From the NCBI GenBank assembly GCA_963816795.1, contig CAWFLT010000002.1:1-64000 (forward strand): DNA of 64,000 bases, written 5' to 3'. This stretch comes from CAWFLT01 sp963816795 (GTDB lineage: Bacteria > Acidobacteriota > Vicinamibacteria > Vicinamibacterales > SCN-69-37). A program made the position numbers and the translations under genes. Positions 27,085-36,306 of this stretch are shown here, one piece after another (the first letter of the stretch is position 1; every line of letters begins with the position of its first letter). The notes beneath the pieces are model-generated. The model saw only the letters and a program-made list of their open reading frames with translations, did not search any database and was not told the DNA's origin.

Positions 27085-27925
27085 ACGCGAGCGCCGGACG
27101 CTGGTCTCGTGAAGGGTCTGACCAACCCGCCCCTCCTGTACTTGTTCGCGGCGGCGATGGTCCGGCTCGTGGGGTGGGGGTCGGCGCTATCACTCGTTGC
27201 CGGCACCTTTGCGCTGCTCAATGCGGTGAGTCTGGTGATCCTGTGGCGATGCGCGGCGCGGGTGCTCTCGCTCGGCGGCAGCCTGCTGGTCATGGCGTGG
27301 ATCGCAACGCTGCCGGCCTTCGTCACGACCGCCGTCGTTTCGCGGCCGACGCGCTGGTCATTCTGCCCTTCACGCTCTTCTGCTATCTGAATCTGCGGCT
27401 GCTCGAAGCGGCCCGGCCGTCGGCCGCGCTGCTCGTCGCCTCGTCGATCACGCAGATCGCCGGCTGCCTGTCGAAGTACCGCATTTCATCGGCGTCGCCC
27501 CGGCGGCGTTCGTGATGGCCGGCGTCCTGGCGTTCAAACACCGGCACCGCCGGCGTTGGCGGCGGCCGCCGCGATGTGCGTGTTCGTGATCCCCACGGCG
27601 ATCAATGTCGTCGTCATGGATCGACTCGACGCCAACGCCGGTCACCACCTGACCTTTCCGCAGCCGTCCGGCAACATGACGTTCAGGAGTCTGGTCTGGC
27701 CGTACGGGGGGACGCCGATCTGTTCGCCGCGCCGATGGACTTCAATACCATCGAGGTTGACGGCACGCAGATTCGCGTCACCGCGGATGGGCGTCCGGAT
27801 CCGAATGGCCGCCCGGGCTACCAGTTGCTCGTCAACAATCGCTACAGCTATCCGGGCCTGCTGAACCTCGCCCTCAACTCCGACCTCATGAACGTCACGC
27901 GCCGGCGGCTCGCCGGCGACAACGC
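27085..27925 (+). pseudogene. polytopic glycosyltransferase-like protein, truncated and frameshifted
   Basis: Several frames give a multi-helix membrane protein of the ArnT/PMT (GT-C) type: LTNPPLLYLFAAAMVRLVGW, SALSLVAGTFALLNAVSLVI, LLVMAWIATLPAFVTTAVV, then LVILPFTLFCYLNLRLLEAA, ASSITQIAGCLSKY, and a soluble part MDFNTIEVDGTQIRVTADGR, LVNNRYSYPGLLNLALNSDL. The N-terminal Asp-containing loop and the C-terminal domain are missing. At about 27925 the sequence changes abruptly into the 3' side of a convergent ADOP remnant, so a deletion joined two broken genes. There are four or more indels. Confidence 0.55.
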
Positions 27926-27989
27926 GTTCACGTCCATTGACGCGACGACGGCGCGGACTTCGGGGAGAATGCGCTCAGGCGGGCCGTCG

Positions 27990-30102
27990 GTCGCGACAAC
28001 CTGTGTCAGCGCCCAGTTGCGGTTGCTGGCGAACTGACGATGGGCATGTAGACGCGAGCGCGGACGGCTTTCCGTAGACGTCGATCGTGACGTCGCCCAC
28101 AACGCCGATGATTTCGCGGCTGCCGCGGCGAGCGAGCACGCTGATCCGTTGTCCAACCACCTGCTCGAGCGGCACTCCCGGAAACGCGATCGCGCGCCAG
28201 GTTGGCGCTAACCACGGCCCGCATCGGCGCGTTCGCGTCATCGCGGTCGTCGAAGGTCCTGCCGGCCAGCACGCGGAATCGCGAGCGCCTTGAAGAACTC
28301 GCCGCTGACCGTGCGATGTTCCCGCAGCTCGGGCTCGCGCTGACCGCGTCCCGGCGAGCGGGCCGGTCTCAATGGCTCATTGGCCACGGGTGCAGACGGA
28401 CCCGGTCGCCGGGAGACGAGACGTACCGCCGGCGCGGTCACGCCCGGGATCGCTGCGAGCCGCCGAGCGAATTCTTCATGGAAGATCGCACGTCGCTCGG
28501 CGTCATACCGAACGCTCGGTAGATTGACGTCGAACGTGAGGACGCCATCGACGCGGAATCCCAGGTCCACTCTCATCAGACTGGTAGAAGCTCACCGACA
28601 GGACGCCGGCGCCGGCAAGCAGCGCGAGGGCAAGCGCGAGCTGTGCGGCGGCCAGGCCGCTTCTCAGCCTCCCCTGGCGGCGCGTGCCGGTCGCGGATCG
28701 CGACTGCTGCATGAGCGCGCGGTTCGGATCGCTTCTCGCCAGGCGGAGCGCCGGCGTAACGCCGCAGGCGATCGCCGTCGCCAGCGTCACCACGACGGCG
28801 AACAGCGAGCACGCCCGGGTCGAAGCCAACGTAGTCGCAGCCGCGGCAGCGCGTCGCGACCGATCCTTTGGAGGACGGACACGCCGAGTGCGGCCAGCGC
28901 CAACCCGGCGACACCGCCGAGCCCGCCAGCACCAGGGTTTCGACCATCAGCAGCCGCGCGAGCCGGCTGCGGCCGGAGCCGAGCGCCGCACGAACCGCGA
29001 ACTCCTGCACGCGACCCGTCGCGCGGACGAGACCAGATTGGCGACGTTCACGCACGCGACCAGCAGCACGAGTCCGACGGCGATGACGAGCAGCTGCACC
29101 AGATTACGCGACGGTGCCGACGACATCATCCTGCAGGGCACGGCGACGAGGCGGTTCGCCCGCACGTCGGGCGATCGTGCGTTTCATCGACTCGCTCAGG
29201 ACGCCAGTTCGCGCTGGCCTGCTTCAGCGTGACGCCCGTGCGCAGCCGCCCGACGACCGTCAGCGAATAGTTCTCGGTCAGGTGTCGCTCGCAGGTTGTG
29301 CGGGAGCCACACGTCCACGGCGCCGGCGATCGGATCCTCGAAGCCGGGAGGCGCGACGCCAGCGACTTCGTAGGGTTCCGCGCTCAGCTGAACGGTGGTG
29401 CCAACGACTGACGTATCGCTGTTGAACCGTGTGCGCCATAAGGCGTCGCTCAGCACGACGCGCGCCGGCGTCGTCGCCCGGATTCCAGCTTCGTCTCCAG
29501 TCCGGAATCCAGGGCCGCGAAACGGCGCCGAACGGAGCGTACGGAAATAGTCGCTCGTCACGCACAGGATGCGGAGGCGCTGCGGACTGACCGTCCGTTG
29601 AAGAGGTCGAGTCCCAGGTCTCCTTGGTGTCGAGCGCGCGGCGATGCCGGCGAACGATCGCGGCCCGGTCGCGCAGCGTCCGTGAAGCGCGTGGCGGACA
29701 TACCGGCGGCGCGGCTCGTCGGATCGTCGGGTTCTTGTTGATAGATGCGCACGAGCTGGTCCGGCTGCGCGTACGGCAGCGGCGCGAGCAGAACCGCGTG
29801 CATGACGCTGAAAACCGCCGTCGTCCCGCCGATTCCGAGCGCCAGCGTGGCGATGACAACGGCCGAGAAACCGGGACGCGGCGTAGCTGCCGAACCGCGT
29901 ACCGGAGATCCTGCTTCATCGTGCTCCAGTGCTCCCGCGGGGCGTGAAAGAGCAGATCTCCAAGCACCTGGCAGCCACAGGGCGACGGAGCCGTCGGTCA
30001 ATCGGGCTCGAACAGCAGCGACATCTCCTGCCCGTACTCGTCGCGGAAGTCGCGCGGATACAGGCGCAGCAGCCACCGATAGATTCGTTCCGACCGCTTC
30101 AC
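27990..30102 (-). pseudogene. ADOP-type permease, heavily frameshifted and 3' truncated
   Basis: The start is GTG 30102 (KRSERIYRWLLRLYPRDFRD), a cytosolic leader common in ADOP proteins that follow padR genes. Further parts appear in at least eight frame changes: FSAVVIATLALGIGGTTAVF, PYAQPDQLVRIYQQEPDDPT, VVLSDALWRTRFNSDTSVVG, LVIAVGLVLLVACVNVANLV, EFAVRAALGSGRSRLARLLM, LALALALLAGAGVLSVSFYQ, VLTFDVNLPSVRYDAERRAI and REIIGVVGDVTIDVYGKPSA. The last FtsX block expected at the C-terminus is absent; the gene stops where the glycosyltransferase remnant stops. Both the indel density and the missing end argue for true decay here. Confidence 0.7.
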
Positions 30103-30106
30103 GTCG

Positions 30107-30452
30107 TCACCCTTCGTTCGAGCGAAGGCTGGTGAGGCGAGCATGGTTCAGGAGGGCCGACATGCGTGCCATCTCCTGGCGGGCGGCTTCGCGCCCATCG
30201 CGTGTGAGCCGGTAGTACCGCCGGCGCTCGTCGTGGTCGGCGAACGCCAGCGACTTCTTCGATCAAGCCGTCTTCGAGCATCTGCTTGATCGAGCCGTAC
30301 AGCGTGCCGGGGCTCAACTTGACCTTGCCGTCGCTGCGCTCGGCGATATCCAGCATGATTCCGTATCCGTGGAGTGGTTGGTCGGCCAAGGCGATGAGGA
30401 TCTGAAAGACCGCGGGCGCCATCGGCCGCTCAGGCAGCAAAGGTTTCGGCAT
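30107..30452 (-). CDS. PadR-family transcriptional regulator, one frameshift
   Basis: A repaired protein of about 114 residues. The winged-helix DNA-binding domain is clear: VFQILIALADQPLHGYGIML, KLSPGTLYGSIKQMLEDGLI. After a frame change near 30247 the wing and C-terminal helix follow: DERRRYYRLTRDGREAARQE and MARMSALLNHARLTSLRSNE. It ends at a TGA at 30107, five bases before the GTG start of the ADOP remnant. PadR genes directly upstream of ADOP permeases are frequent in Acidobacteria and the regulator probably controls that operon. A palindrome overlaps its promoter. Confidence 0.8.
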
Positions 30453-30463
30453 GAGCGCCGACT

Positions 30464-30481
30464 ATATCGGAGCGTGGATAT
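30464..30481. promoter_or_regulatory. dyad in the padR promoter
   Basis: ATATC at 30464-30468 and GATAT at 30477-30481 form an inverted repeat with 8 bases between. On the minus strand the dyad covers TATAGT, a good -10 box about 8 bases before the padR ATG. ATAT-rich dyads over their own promoter are typical PadR operators, so autorepression is likely. Confidence 0.45.
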
Positions 30482-30562
30482 ATCCGCAAGTCGATGCGAC
30501 CCGGCAGAGCGGTGCCGATTGCGTTATCCTGCACGAGCCAGCACCACACCATGTGAGGACCG

Positions 30563-32548
30563 ATGGCCTGGGCGCGCTATCCAAGACGGCCGCTGACGGC
30601 CATGAGGGCGACGGCCATGCTGGCCTGGGCGCTGGGAATCGCGCTCGCGGCCCAGCAACCTTCCCCCGGGCAACGGCCGGTCTTCCGCGCCGGAGCCGCG
30701 CTCGTCAGCGTCGATGCCTACCCTCGAAAAGATGGCCGGGTGGTCGAGGGCCTGGGCAAAGACGACTTCGCGGTCTGGGAGGACGGCAAGCCGCAGACCA
30801 TTGAGACCTTCGAGTTCGTGCGGACCGAACCCCGGGCGGTCGACGACGACCCGCGCGACCCGACGTCGGTGGCCGATGCCAATCGCCAGGCGGCCGATCC
30901 CCGCAACCGGCTGTTCGTGATCTATCTGGATTTGTTCCATGTGTCGTTCGCCGGATCGCACGCCGCAAAGGATCCGATCCTGACCTTCCTCAAGCGCACG
31001 CTCGCCAGCAACGATCTGTTTGCCGTCATGACTCCCGAGGTGGTGCCCGACCGGCTCACGTTCGCTCGCCGCACCGACACCATCGAGGCCGAACTGACAA
31101 AGCACTGGAACTGGGGCGAGGCAGGCATGGGCGTCATTCCACGGAACGATCTGGAGAGCCGGCTCGATGTGTGCGCGCCGGACCACGCACTGGTCAGGGC
31201 CTACCGTGCGGAACTGTCGTCATGGTCGCTCCAGCAACTGGTGATCTGGCTCGGCGGACTCCGCGATGAGCGAAAGAACATCCTCCTGATGACAGAGGGC
31301 CTGCCGAGGCGCCGCGCTTCGTCCATGGCGCGCGGCTCGCGTGGAAGCATCCCGACCATTGGCGTCGGTCCCGGCGGCAAGCTCGGAGTGGGCGCGAACA
31401 TGTCGGGCATGCCGGACGCCGCCTGGTGCGAAGCGCAGGCGATGCGCTTCAGCCAGATAGATTACGAGCAGCGGTTCATGGACCTGCTCGAGTCCGCTCG
31501 ACGCGCGAACGTCAGCTTTTATCCCGTCGATTTGGCTGGTCTCAGAGTTGGACCGACGGGTGCCGTCACGGGTGCCGTCAGTACCCTGCTGACCCTCGCC
31601 GAGAATACGAACGGCCGGGCCGTGGTCAACACCAATGGTCTGGTCGCCGGCATGCTGAAAATCACCGACGAGCTGTCGGCCCACTATCTGCTCGGCTACT
31701 ACTCGAGCAATACCGCCGCTGACGGACGATTCCGCCGGATTGAGGTCAAGCGGAAGCGATCCGGGGAGGCGGTTGTTGCGCGCCCGGGCTACCTGGCCCC
31801 GACCGAAGCCTTGCTGAAGGCCGCGGCCGAGGCGGCTTCCCGACCTCTCACCGGCCCGACGCCGGTCGACCTCGAACTGGGGCGGCTCGCACGGATTCGC
31901 GCCGACGCCCGGCTCTACATTGCGGCTGCCGCCTCGCCGACGACGCTCGACGTGAACGTCGAGCTGGCCGCTCGAGAGCTCGAAGCGGGGCGGTTCAAAG
32001 ACGGCGCTCCGGTCACCGTCACGATCACGCGGGGTGAGGCCGACGCGAAACCCATCGTCCTTGAAGGCCGCATCGAACCTGGCGCGCGAGGCGCCGCGGT
32101 CAGGGGATCGCTTCCGGCCGGCGAACCGCGTTCCTACCGAGTGCGCGCCGTCGTCATCGGCGGCGACGAACGGCTCCAGGCAGATGTCGAAGTCCTGACC
32201 GGCGCGGCCGGTCTGGTCGGTGAACCGTCCGTATTTCGAGCCGGGACCGCGTCGCGCGCGCCGCTGCGACCCGTCGCGGACTTCCAGTTTCTGCGCTCCG
32301 AGCGCATCCAGGTCGAGTGGCCAATCTCCAAGTCGCTCGACGAGCGCTCGGCCCGGCTGCTGAGCCGCCGCGGCGACGTGCTCCCAGTGCCGGTCGCGGT
32401 CACCGAACTGACTGACGGCGGTCGCCCCCGGCTCGCGGCCGCTCTCGCGCTCGCTCCTCTCGCCGCCGGTGATTACGTGATCGAGTTGACAGTTGTCGAT
32501 GCGGGCGAACGGGTGACGAGGCTGATCGCGTTCCGAGTCAGCCGGTAG
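30563..32548 (+). CDS. VWFA-related acidobacterial exported protein
   Basis: A 661-residue exported protein. A signal segment (AMLAWALGIALAAQQPSPGQ) is followed by the domain that defines this acidobacterial family: FRAGAALVSVDAYPRKDGRV, VEGLGKDDFAVWEDGKPQTI, then a von Willebrand A-like core (FVIYLDLFHVSFAGSHAAKD, LVIWLGGLRDERKNILLMTE) and LSAHYLLGYYSSNTAADGRF near residue 370. The C-terminal third is beta-rich and of unknown function. The MIDAS motif is degenerate, as usual in the family. ATG 30563 is used; ATG 30602 would also leave a signal peptide. It is followed after 4 bases by a membrane-protein gene, so the two are probably cotranscribed. Confidence 0.85.
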   Translation: MAWARYPRRPLTAMRATAMLAWALGIALAAQQPSPGQRPVFRAGAALVSVDAYPRKDGRVVEGLGKDDFAVWEDGKPQTIETFEFVRTEPRAVDDDPRDPTSVADANRQAADPRNRLFVIYLDLFHVSFAGSHAAKDPILTFLKRTLASNDLFAVMTPEVVPDRLTFARRTDTIEAELTKHWNWGEAGMGVIPRNDLESRLDVCAPDHALVRAYRAELSSWSLQQLVIWLGGLRDERKNILLMTEGLPRRRASSMARGSRGSIPTIGVGPGGKLGVGANMSGMPDAAWCEAQAMRFSQIDYEQRFMDLLESARRANVSFYPVDLAGLRVGPTGAVTGAVSTLLTLAENTNGRAVVNTNGLVAGMLKITDELSAHYLLGYYSSNTAADGRFRRIEVKRKRSGEAVVARPGYLAPTEALLKAAAEAASRPLTGPTPVDLELGRLARIRADARLYIAAAASPTTLDVNVELAARELEAGRFKDGAPVTVTITRGEADAKPIVLEGRIEPGARGAAVRGSLPAGEPRSYRVRAVVIGGDERLQADVEVLTGAAGLVGEPSVFRAGTASRAPLRPVADFQFLRSERIQVEWPISKSLDERSARLLSRRGDVLPVPVAVTELTDGGRPRLAAALALAPLAAGDYVIELTVVDAGERVTRLIAFRVSR

Positions 32549-32552
32549 CCGC

Positions 32553-33962
32553 GTGGATGCACTCAATCCCGGAGAGCGAAGACGCGGTCGACTTCTCGTC
32601 GGCGTCGTGTTCGCCATTGTCTGGGGGCTCATCACGCACGGCACGTTCGCTGGATCCGGCGACGAGCCCCACTACATGATGATCGCGCATTCGCTCGCGT
32701 TCGATGCCGATCTCGATCTCGCCAACAACTATCGCGAGGCCACACTGATCGGTGCGGGAACGCTGGTCCCTGAGGCGCATGCTCTCGAGCGAGAAGGCCG
32801 CCTCCGGCCGGTGCACGACATCGGCATGCCGCTGGCGCTCGCTCCAGCGGTCCGGCTCGCGTACTCGACGGCCGAACGACTTGGTAACGTGCTGCCCATG
32901 GCCGGCGTGGACCCCAAGCGCCTGAACCCGTCGTTGCTCCTGCGCCACCTGATTAGTCTCGTGATGGCGTTTCTGACCGGGCTTCTGGCGCGCGAGCTCT
33001 GGCTGGCGATGCGTGACATCGGCGGGGCCGGGTGGAGCGCCTTCCGCTGGGCGTTGTTGTTTGCGGTCACGCCGCCGATTCTTTCGCATTCATTCTTGTT
33101 CTTCACGGAGATCCCGGCCGCACTCGTCGTGCTGTTCGTGTTTCGCCGCTTGACCCTGCAGCCTGTCAGCACCGCCGGCATGGCCGCGTGGCTCGGCGCC
33201 CTCACAGGATTCCTGTGGCTGGTTCATGCGCGCAATGTCGGCATCGTCGCTGGTTTGACGCTGGTTGCCGTCGGGATGACGAGGCGGCGAGCGCTCCCCA
33301 CGAAACTGCTGACGATATTTCTCGTCGCGGTTGGCGTCGGTGTGTCTCTCCGAACGATGGTGACGTTCGTGCTCTGGGGTGATCTTCTGACCACGCCTCA
33401 CGCAGCGTTCGGTATGCCGGGTGCCGGAGAAGCTGTCCGCGAGGTGTTTACGAGAGGCACCGGGCTGTTGTTCGACCGGGAGTACGGTCTCTTCGCCTAC
33501 GGCCCCCTGTACCTTCTCGCCCTTCCTGGCCTGTGGTTGCTCGCCAGCGTCCGGCGGCAACTGTCACGCGATCTGTTGGTCGTCCTGGCCTGCTATCTGA
33601 TTCCCGTGTTGTTGCCGATGACGAACGTCCACGGCTGGACAGGCGGCTGGTCGCCCGCGGCGCGATTTCTCGTTCCCGTCTCATCCCTTCTCTGGATGGG
33701 TGTGTACCTCTTCGCCTCCCAGGCGGCCGCCAGCGGACGGCTTGTGGTGGCCGGCCTCGTGCTCCTGCAGATGGCGATCAACGCGTTCGTGTGGCAGTTC
33801 CCGAAGACGCTCTGGAACGACGGCGACGGTGTGAGCGCGCTGCGATGGACTCAGTGGTTGCCGACCGCGACCGATTCGGGAACGGTCGTGTCGCTGGCCA
33901 TCGCGCTGGCCGCGTTGGTCGCGTTCGCCGTCTACGTCGTCCAGTTGCGCCGGCCGACCTGA
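32553..33962 (+). CDS. polytopic membrane protein, GT-C-like
   Basis: A 469-residue protein with about ten membrane helices. The first periplasmic loop has GSGDEPHYMMIAHSLAFDAD, resembling the acidic loop after helix 1 of GT-C glycosyltransferases (an Asp/Glu near a conserved His/Tyr). Other helices include LLLRHLISLVMAFLTGLLA, LLFAVTPPILSHSFLFFTEI and YGPLYLLALPGLWLLA. The GTG 32553 start comes 4 bases after the stop of the VWFA gene. It may move a sugar from a lipid carrier to a surface acceptor, but the donor and acceptor are unknown. Its end overlaps the convergent small dehydrogenase subunit gene by about 30 bases. Confidence 0.65.
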   Translation: MDALNPGERRRGRLLVGVVFAIVWGLITHGTFAGSGDEPHYMMIAHSLAFDADLDLANNYREATLIGAGTLVPEAHALEREGRLRPVHDIGMPLALAPAVRLAYSTAERLGNVLPMAGVDPKRLNPSLLLRHLISLVMAFLTGLLARELWLAMRDIGGAGWSAFRWALLFAVTPPILSHSFLFFTEIPAALVVLFVFRRLTLQPVSTAGMAAWLGALTGFLWLVHARNVGIVAGLTLVAVGMTRRRALPTKLLTIFLVAVGVGVSLRTMVTFVLWGDLLTTPHAAFGMPGAGEAVREVFTRGTGLLFDREYGLFAYGPLYLLALPGLWLLASVRRQLSRDLLVVLACYLIPVLLPMTNVHGWTGGWSPAARFLVPVSSLLWMGVYLFASQAAASGRLVVAGLVLLQMAINAFVWQFPKTLWNDGDGVSALRWTQWLPTATDSGTVVSLAIALAALVAFAVYVVQLRRPT

Positions 33963-34507
33963 TCGATCGGGATGCAGCTGTCGTACCGGCCCGGAACCGG
34001 GTCGTAGTGGAGGACGTTGCGGCCAACTTCCTCGGACGTGAAATACCCCAGGATGGTGGCCGATCGGAACATCGTGAAAAAGCCCGGTTCACGCGCTTCT
34101 TCGGCGCGTGCGATGTCGCGCAGGATCGCGTCCTGTCGATCGGCGCCGAGCGCGGCGAACGGCCGGCCGTCGCCGGCCTTCGCGGCGGCGTCGACGGCGG
34201 CGAGCCCGGTCGTCAGCCGCTCACGTTCCTCGGCGGTCATGATGTCGCTGTACAGGAGATTGATGAACGCCGGCACGCCGACGTCGATCGCGCCAGGCGT
34301 GTCGGTGCGCGGCAGAATGCGATCGGCGGCGGCGCTCACGGTTGCCGCCTGCGCGGCGTCGAGTGACCGGCCCTGCGGTGCCGACGCGGCCCGACCGACG
34401 ATCGACAGCCACTCCGACGACACCACCACGCCGGCGAGCAGCGCCGCGCGCCGGATCGCTTCGCGCCGGCTGATCGAGGAGACGCCTGTCGGTTCGGGTG
34501 TCGGCAT
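33932..34507 (-). CDS. gluconate 2-dehydrogenase subunit 3-like protein, Tat-exported
   Basis: A 191-residue protein. The N-terminus has a twin-arginine signal (SISRREAIRRAALLAGVVVS). The mature part follows the subunit 3 family: AAADRILPRTDTPGAIDVGV, PAFINLLYSDIMTAEERERL, and the C-terminal FTSEEVGRNVLHYDPVPGRY. This subunit carries the export signal and assembles with the FAD-containing GMC subunit, which has no signal of its own and lies just upstream in the same operon (8 bases apart). ATG 34507 is chosen at the start of the signal peptide. A cytochrome partner is not in the window. Confidence 0.88.
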   Translation of the reverse strand: MPTPEPTGVSSISRREAIRRAALLAGVVVSSEWLSIVGRAASAPQGRSLDAAQAATVSAAADRILPRTDTPGAIDVGVPAFINLLYSDIMTAEERERLTTGLAAVDAAAKAGDGRPFAALGADRQDAILRDIARAEEAREPGFFTMFRSATILGYFTSEEVGRNVLHYDPVPGRYDSCIPIDQVGRRNWTT

Positions 34508-34515
34508 GGCGCGAC

Positions 34516-36231
34516 TCAGAGGTTGCGTTTGTTCACTTCGCTCACTGCGCGATCGCAGGCGCGGGCGGTGAGCGCCATGTAGGTGAGCGACGGATTGACG
34601 CAGGAGTTCGACGTCATGCACGCGCCGTCGGTGACGAACACGTTCGGCGCCGCGTGCACCTGATTCCAGCCGTTGAGCACGGACGTCTTCGGATCGCGGC
34701 CCATGCGGGCGGTGCCCATTTCGTGAATGCACAAGCCTGGCGCGCTGCCGTCGTCGAACGGCGTCACATTCTTCAGCCCGGCCGCTTCGAGCATTTCGGC
34801 CGCCGAGCTCATCATGTCCTTGCGCATGTTGAGCTCGTTGGTTTTCCATCCGCAGTCGAAGGTGACCGTCGGCAGCCCCCATTTGTCGCGCAGCGTCTGA
34901 TTCAACGTCATGCGGTTGTCGTGGTAGGGCAGGCATTCCCCCCACGAACCGATCCCGAAACGCCAGGGCCCGGGCGCAATCAAGTCGGCTTTGAGATCGG
35001 CACCGAAGCGGCTCAGTTCCTTGATGCCGCGCGCCCAGTTCTCACGGCTGCCGCTGCCCTGATAGCCGAACCCGCGAATGTAGTCCTTCTGCCGGGTCTT
35101 GGCGTCCAGGTTTCTGAAGCGGGGAATGTAGATGCCGTTCGGACGCTGCCCTTTGTAGAAGCGATCGCCGAAATCGTCGGACAGCCCGTTGGCCCCCACC
35201 TTGAAGTGATGGTCCATCAGATTGCGACCGAGCTCGCCGCTGTCGTTGCCCAGCCCGCTCGGAAAGCGGTCCGACTTCGAGTTCAGGAGAATGAACGTCG
35301 ACGCGATCGCCGACGCACACAGAAAGATCACCCGCGCAAAATACTCCGTCGTCTGGCTGGTCTCGGCGTCGACGATGCGAACGCCGGTGACGCGCCTGGT
35401 GCGCGCGTCGTAGATCAGCTCGGACACGATCGAGAACGGGCGAAGCGTGAGCCGTCCGGTCGCGTAGGCCGCAGGGAGGGTCGCGGAATTGCTGCTGAAA
35501 TACGCGCCATACGGGCAACCGCGGATGCAGCGGTTGCGATATTGGCAGCCGCCGCGGCCGTTGTGCGGCTGGGTCAGGTTCGCCACCCGGCCGATGATCA
35601 TCGGCCGGCCGCCGAACGATTTCGCGATGCGCTCCTTGACCTGCTGCTCGAGGCAATTCATCGCCATCGGCGGCAGGAACTGGCTGTCGGGCAGGTGCGG
35701 CAATCCCTCGCGGCTGCCGCTGATGCCCGCGAAGCGCTCGACGTAGTCGTACCAGGGTGCGACGTCCTTGTAGCGGACCGGCCAGTCCACGGCGACGCCG
35801 TCGCGGGCGTTCGCTTCGAAATCCAGGTCGCTCCACCGGTACGACTGACGGCCCCACAGCAGCGACCGGCCGCCGACATGGTAGCCGCGCATCCAGTCGA
35901 AGCGCTGGACCTCCGAATACGGATTCTCGACGTCGTTGACGAACCAGTGCGCCGACGCCGGATGCGTCGTGTAGCCGGTGCGATTCTGTTTTTCCTGCTT
36001 CGCGACGTCGGTTTGCGACAGCCGGTTGCGGCCGGCGAACTGCCAGCCCTCCATCATCGCGGTGGGGTAGTCCGGATGCTTGACGTCGCGCCCGCGTTCG
36101 AGGACCAGCGTCTTGAGCCCCTTCTCGGCCAGTTCCTTGGCCGCCCAACCGCCGCTGATGCCCGATCCGACGACGATCGCGTCGTAGGTGCGCTCGGCGG
36201 TGCCGGCGGCCTGGATGTGCATGACGGCCAA
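34516..36231 (-). CDS. GMC-family FAD-dependent dehydrogenase, large subunit
   Basis: A 571-residue flavoprotein. The FAD-binding Rossmann motif is YDAIVVGSGISGGWAAKELA at residues 16-35. A Cys cluster in the middle (GGCQYRNRCIRGCPYG, C-x5-C-x3-C-P) resembles the iron-sulfur site of membrane-linked glucose and fructose dehydrogenases. The GMC C-terminal signature includes GLCIHEMGTARMGRDPKTSV and VFVTDGACMTSNSCVNPSLT with the active-site His/Asn region. It probably oxidises a sugar or alcohol at the periplasmic face, exported together with the Tat-signal-bearing small subunit encoded next. ATG 36231 or 36222 are both possible starts. The promoter is shared with the divergent methyltransferase gene. 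Confidence 0.88.
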   Translation of the reverse strand: MAVMHIQAAGTAERTYDAIVVGSGISGGWAAKELAEKGLKTLVLERGRDVKHPDYPTAMMEGWQFAGRNRLSQTDVAKQEKQNRTGYTTHPASAHWFVNDVENPYSEVQRFDWMRGYHVGGRSLLWGRQSYRWSDLDFEANARDGVAVDWPVRYKDVAPWYDYVERFAGISGSREGLPHLPDSQFLPPMAMNCLEQQVKERIAKSFGGRPMIIGRVANLTQPHNGRGGCQYRNRCIRGCPYGAYFSSNSATLPAAYATGRLTLRPFSIVSELIYDARTRRVTGVRIVDAETSQTTEYFARVIFLCASAIASTFILLNSKSDRFPSGLGNDSGELGRNLMDHHFKVGANGLSDDFGDRFYKGQRPNGIYIPRFRNLDAKTRQKDYIRGFGYQGSGSRENWARGIKELSRFGADLKADLIAPGPWRFGIGSWGECLPYHDNRMTLNQTLRDKWGLPTVTFDCGWKTNELNMRKDMMSSAAEMLEAAGLKNVTPFDDGSAPGLCIHEMGTARMGRDPKTSVLNGWNQVHAAPNVFVTDGACMTSNSCVNPSLTYMALTARACDRAVSEVNKRNL

Positions 36232-36306
36232 AGAATACTCGCGCCTCAGTGTGCTCGCAACCGCGAAGGATGGTAAAAACCATCAAGAGAGCCCCAGCGG
36301 AGGTTT

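Noticed and set aside
34498..36276. Plus-strand open frame of about 592 codons opposite the GMC dehydrogenase
   Set aside because: It is antisense to a complete flavoprotein with FAD and GMC motifs and has no family pattern.
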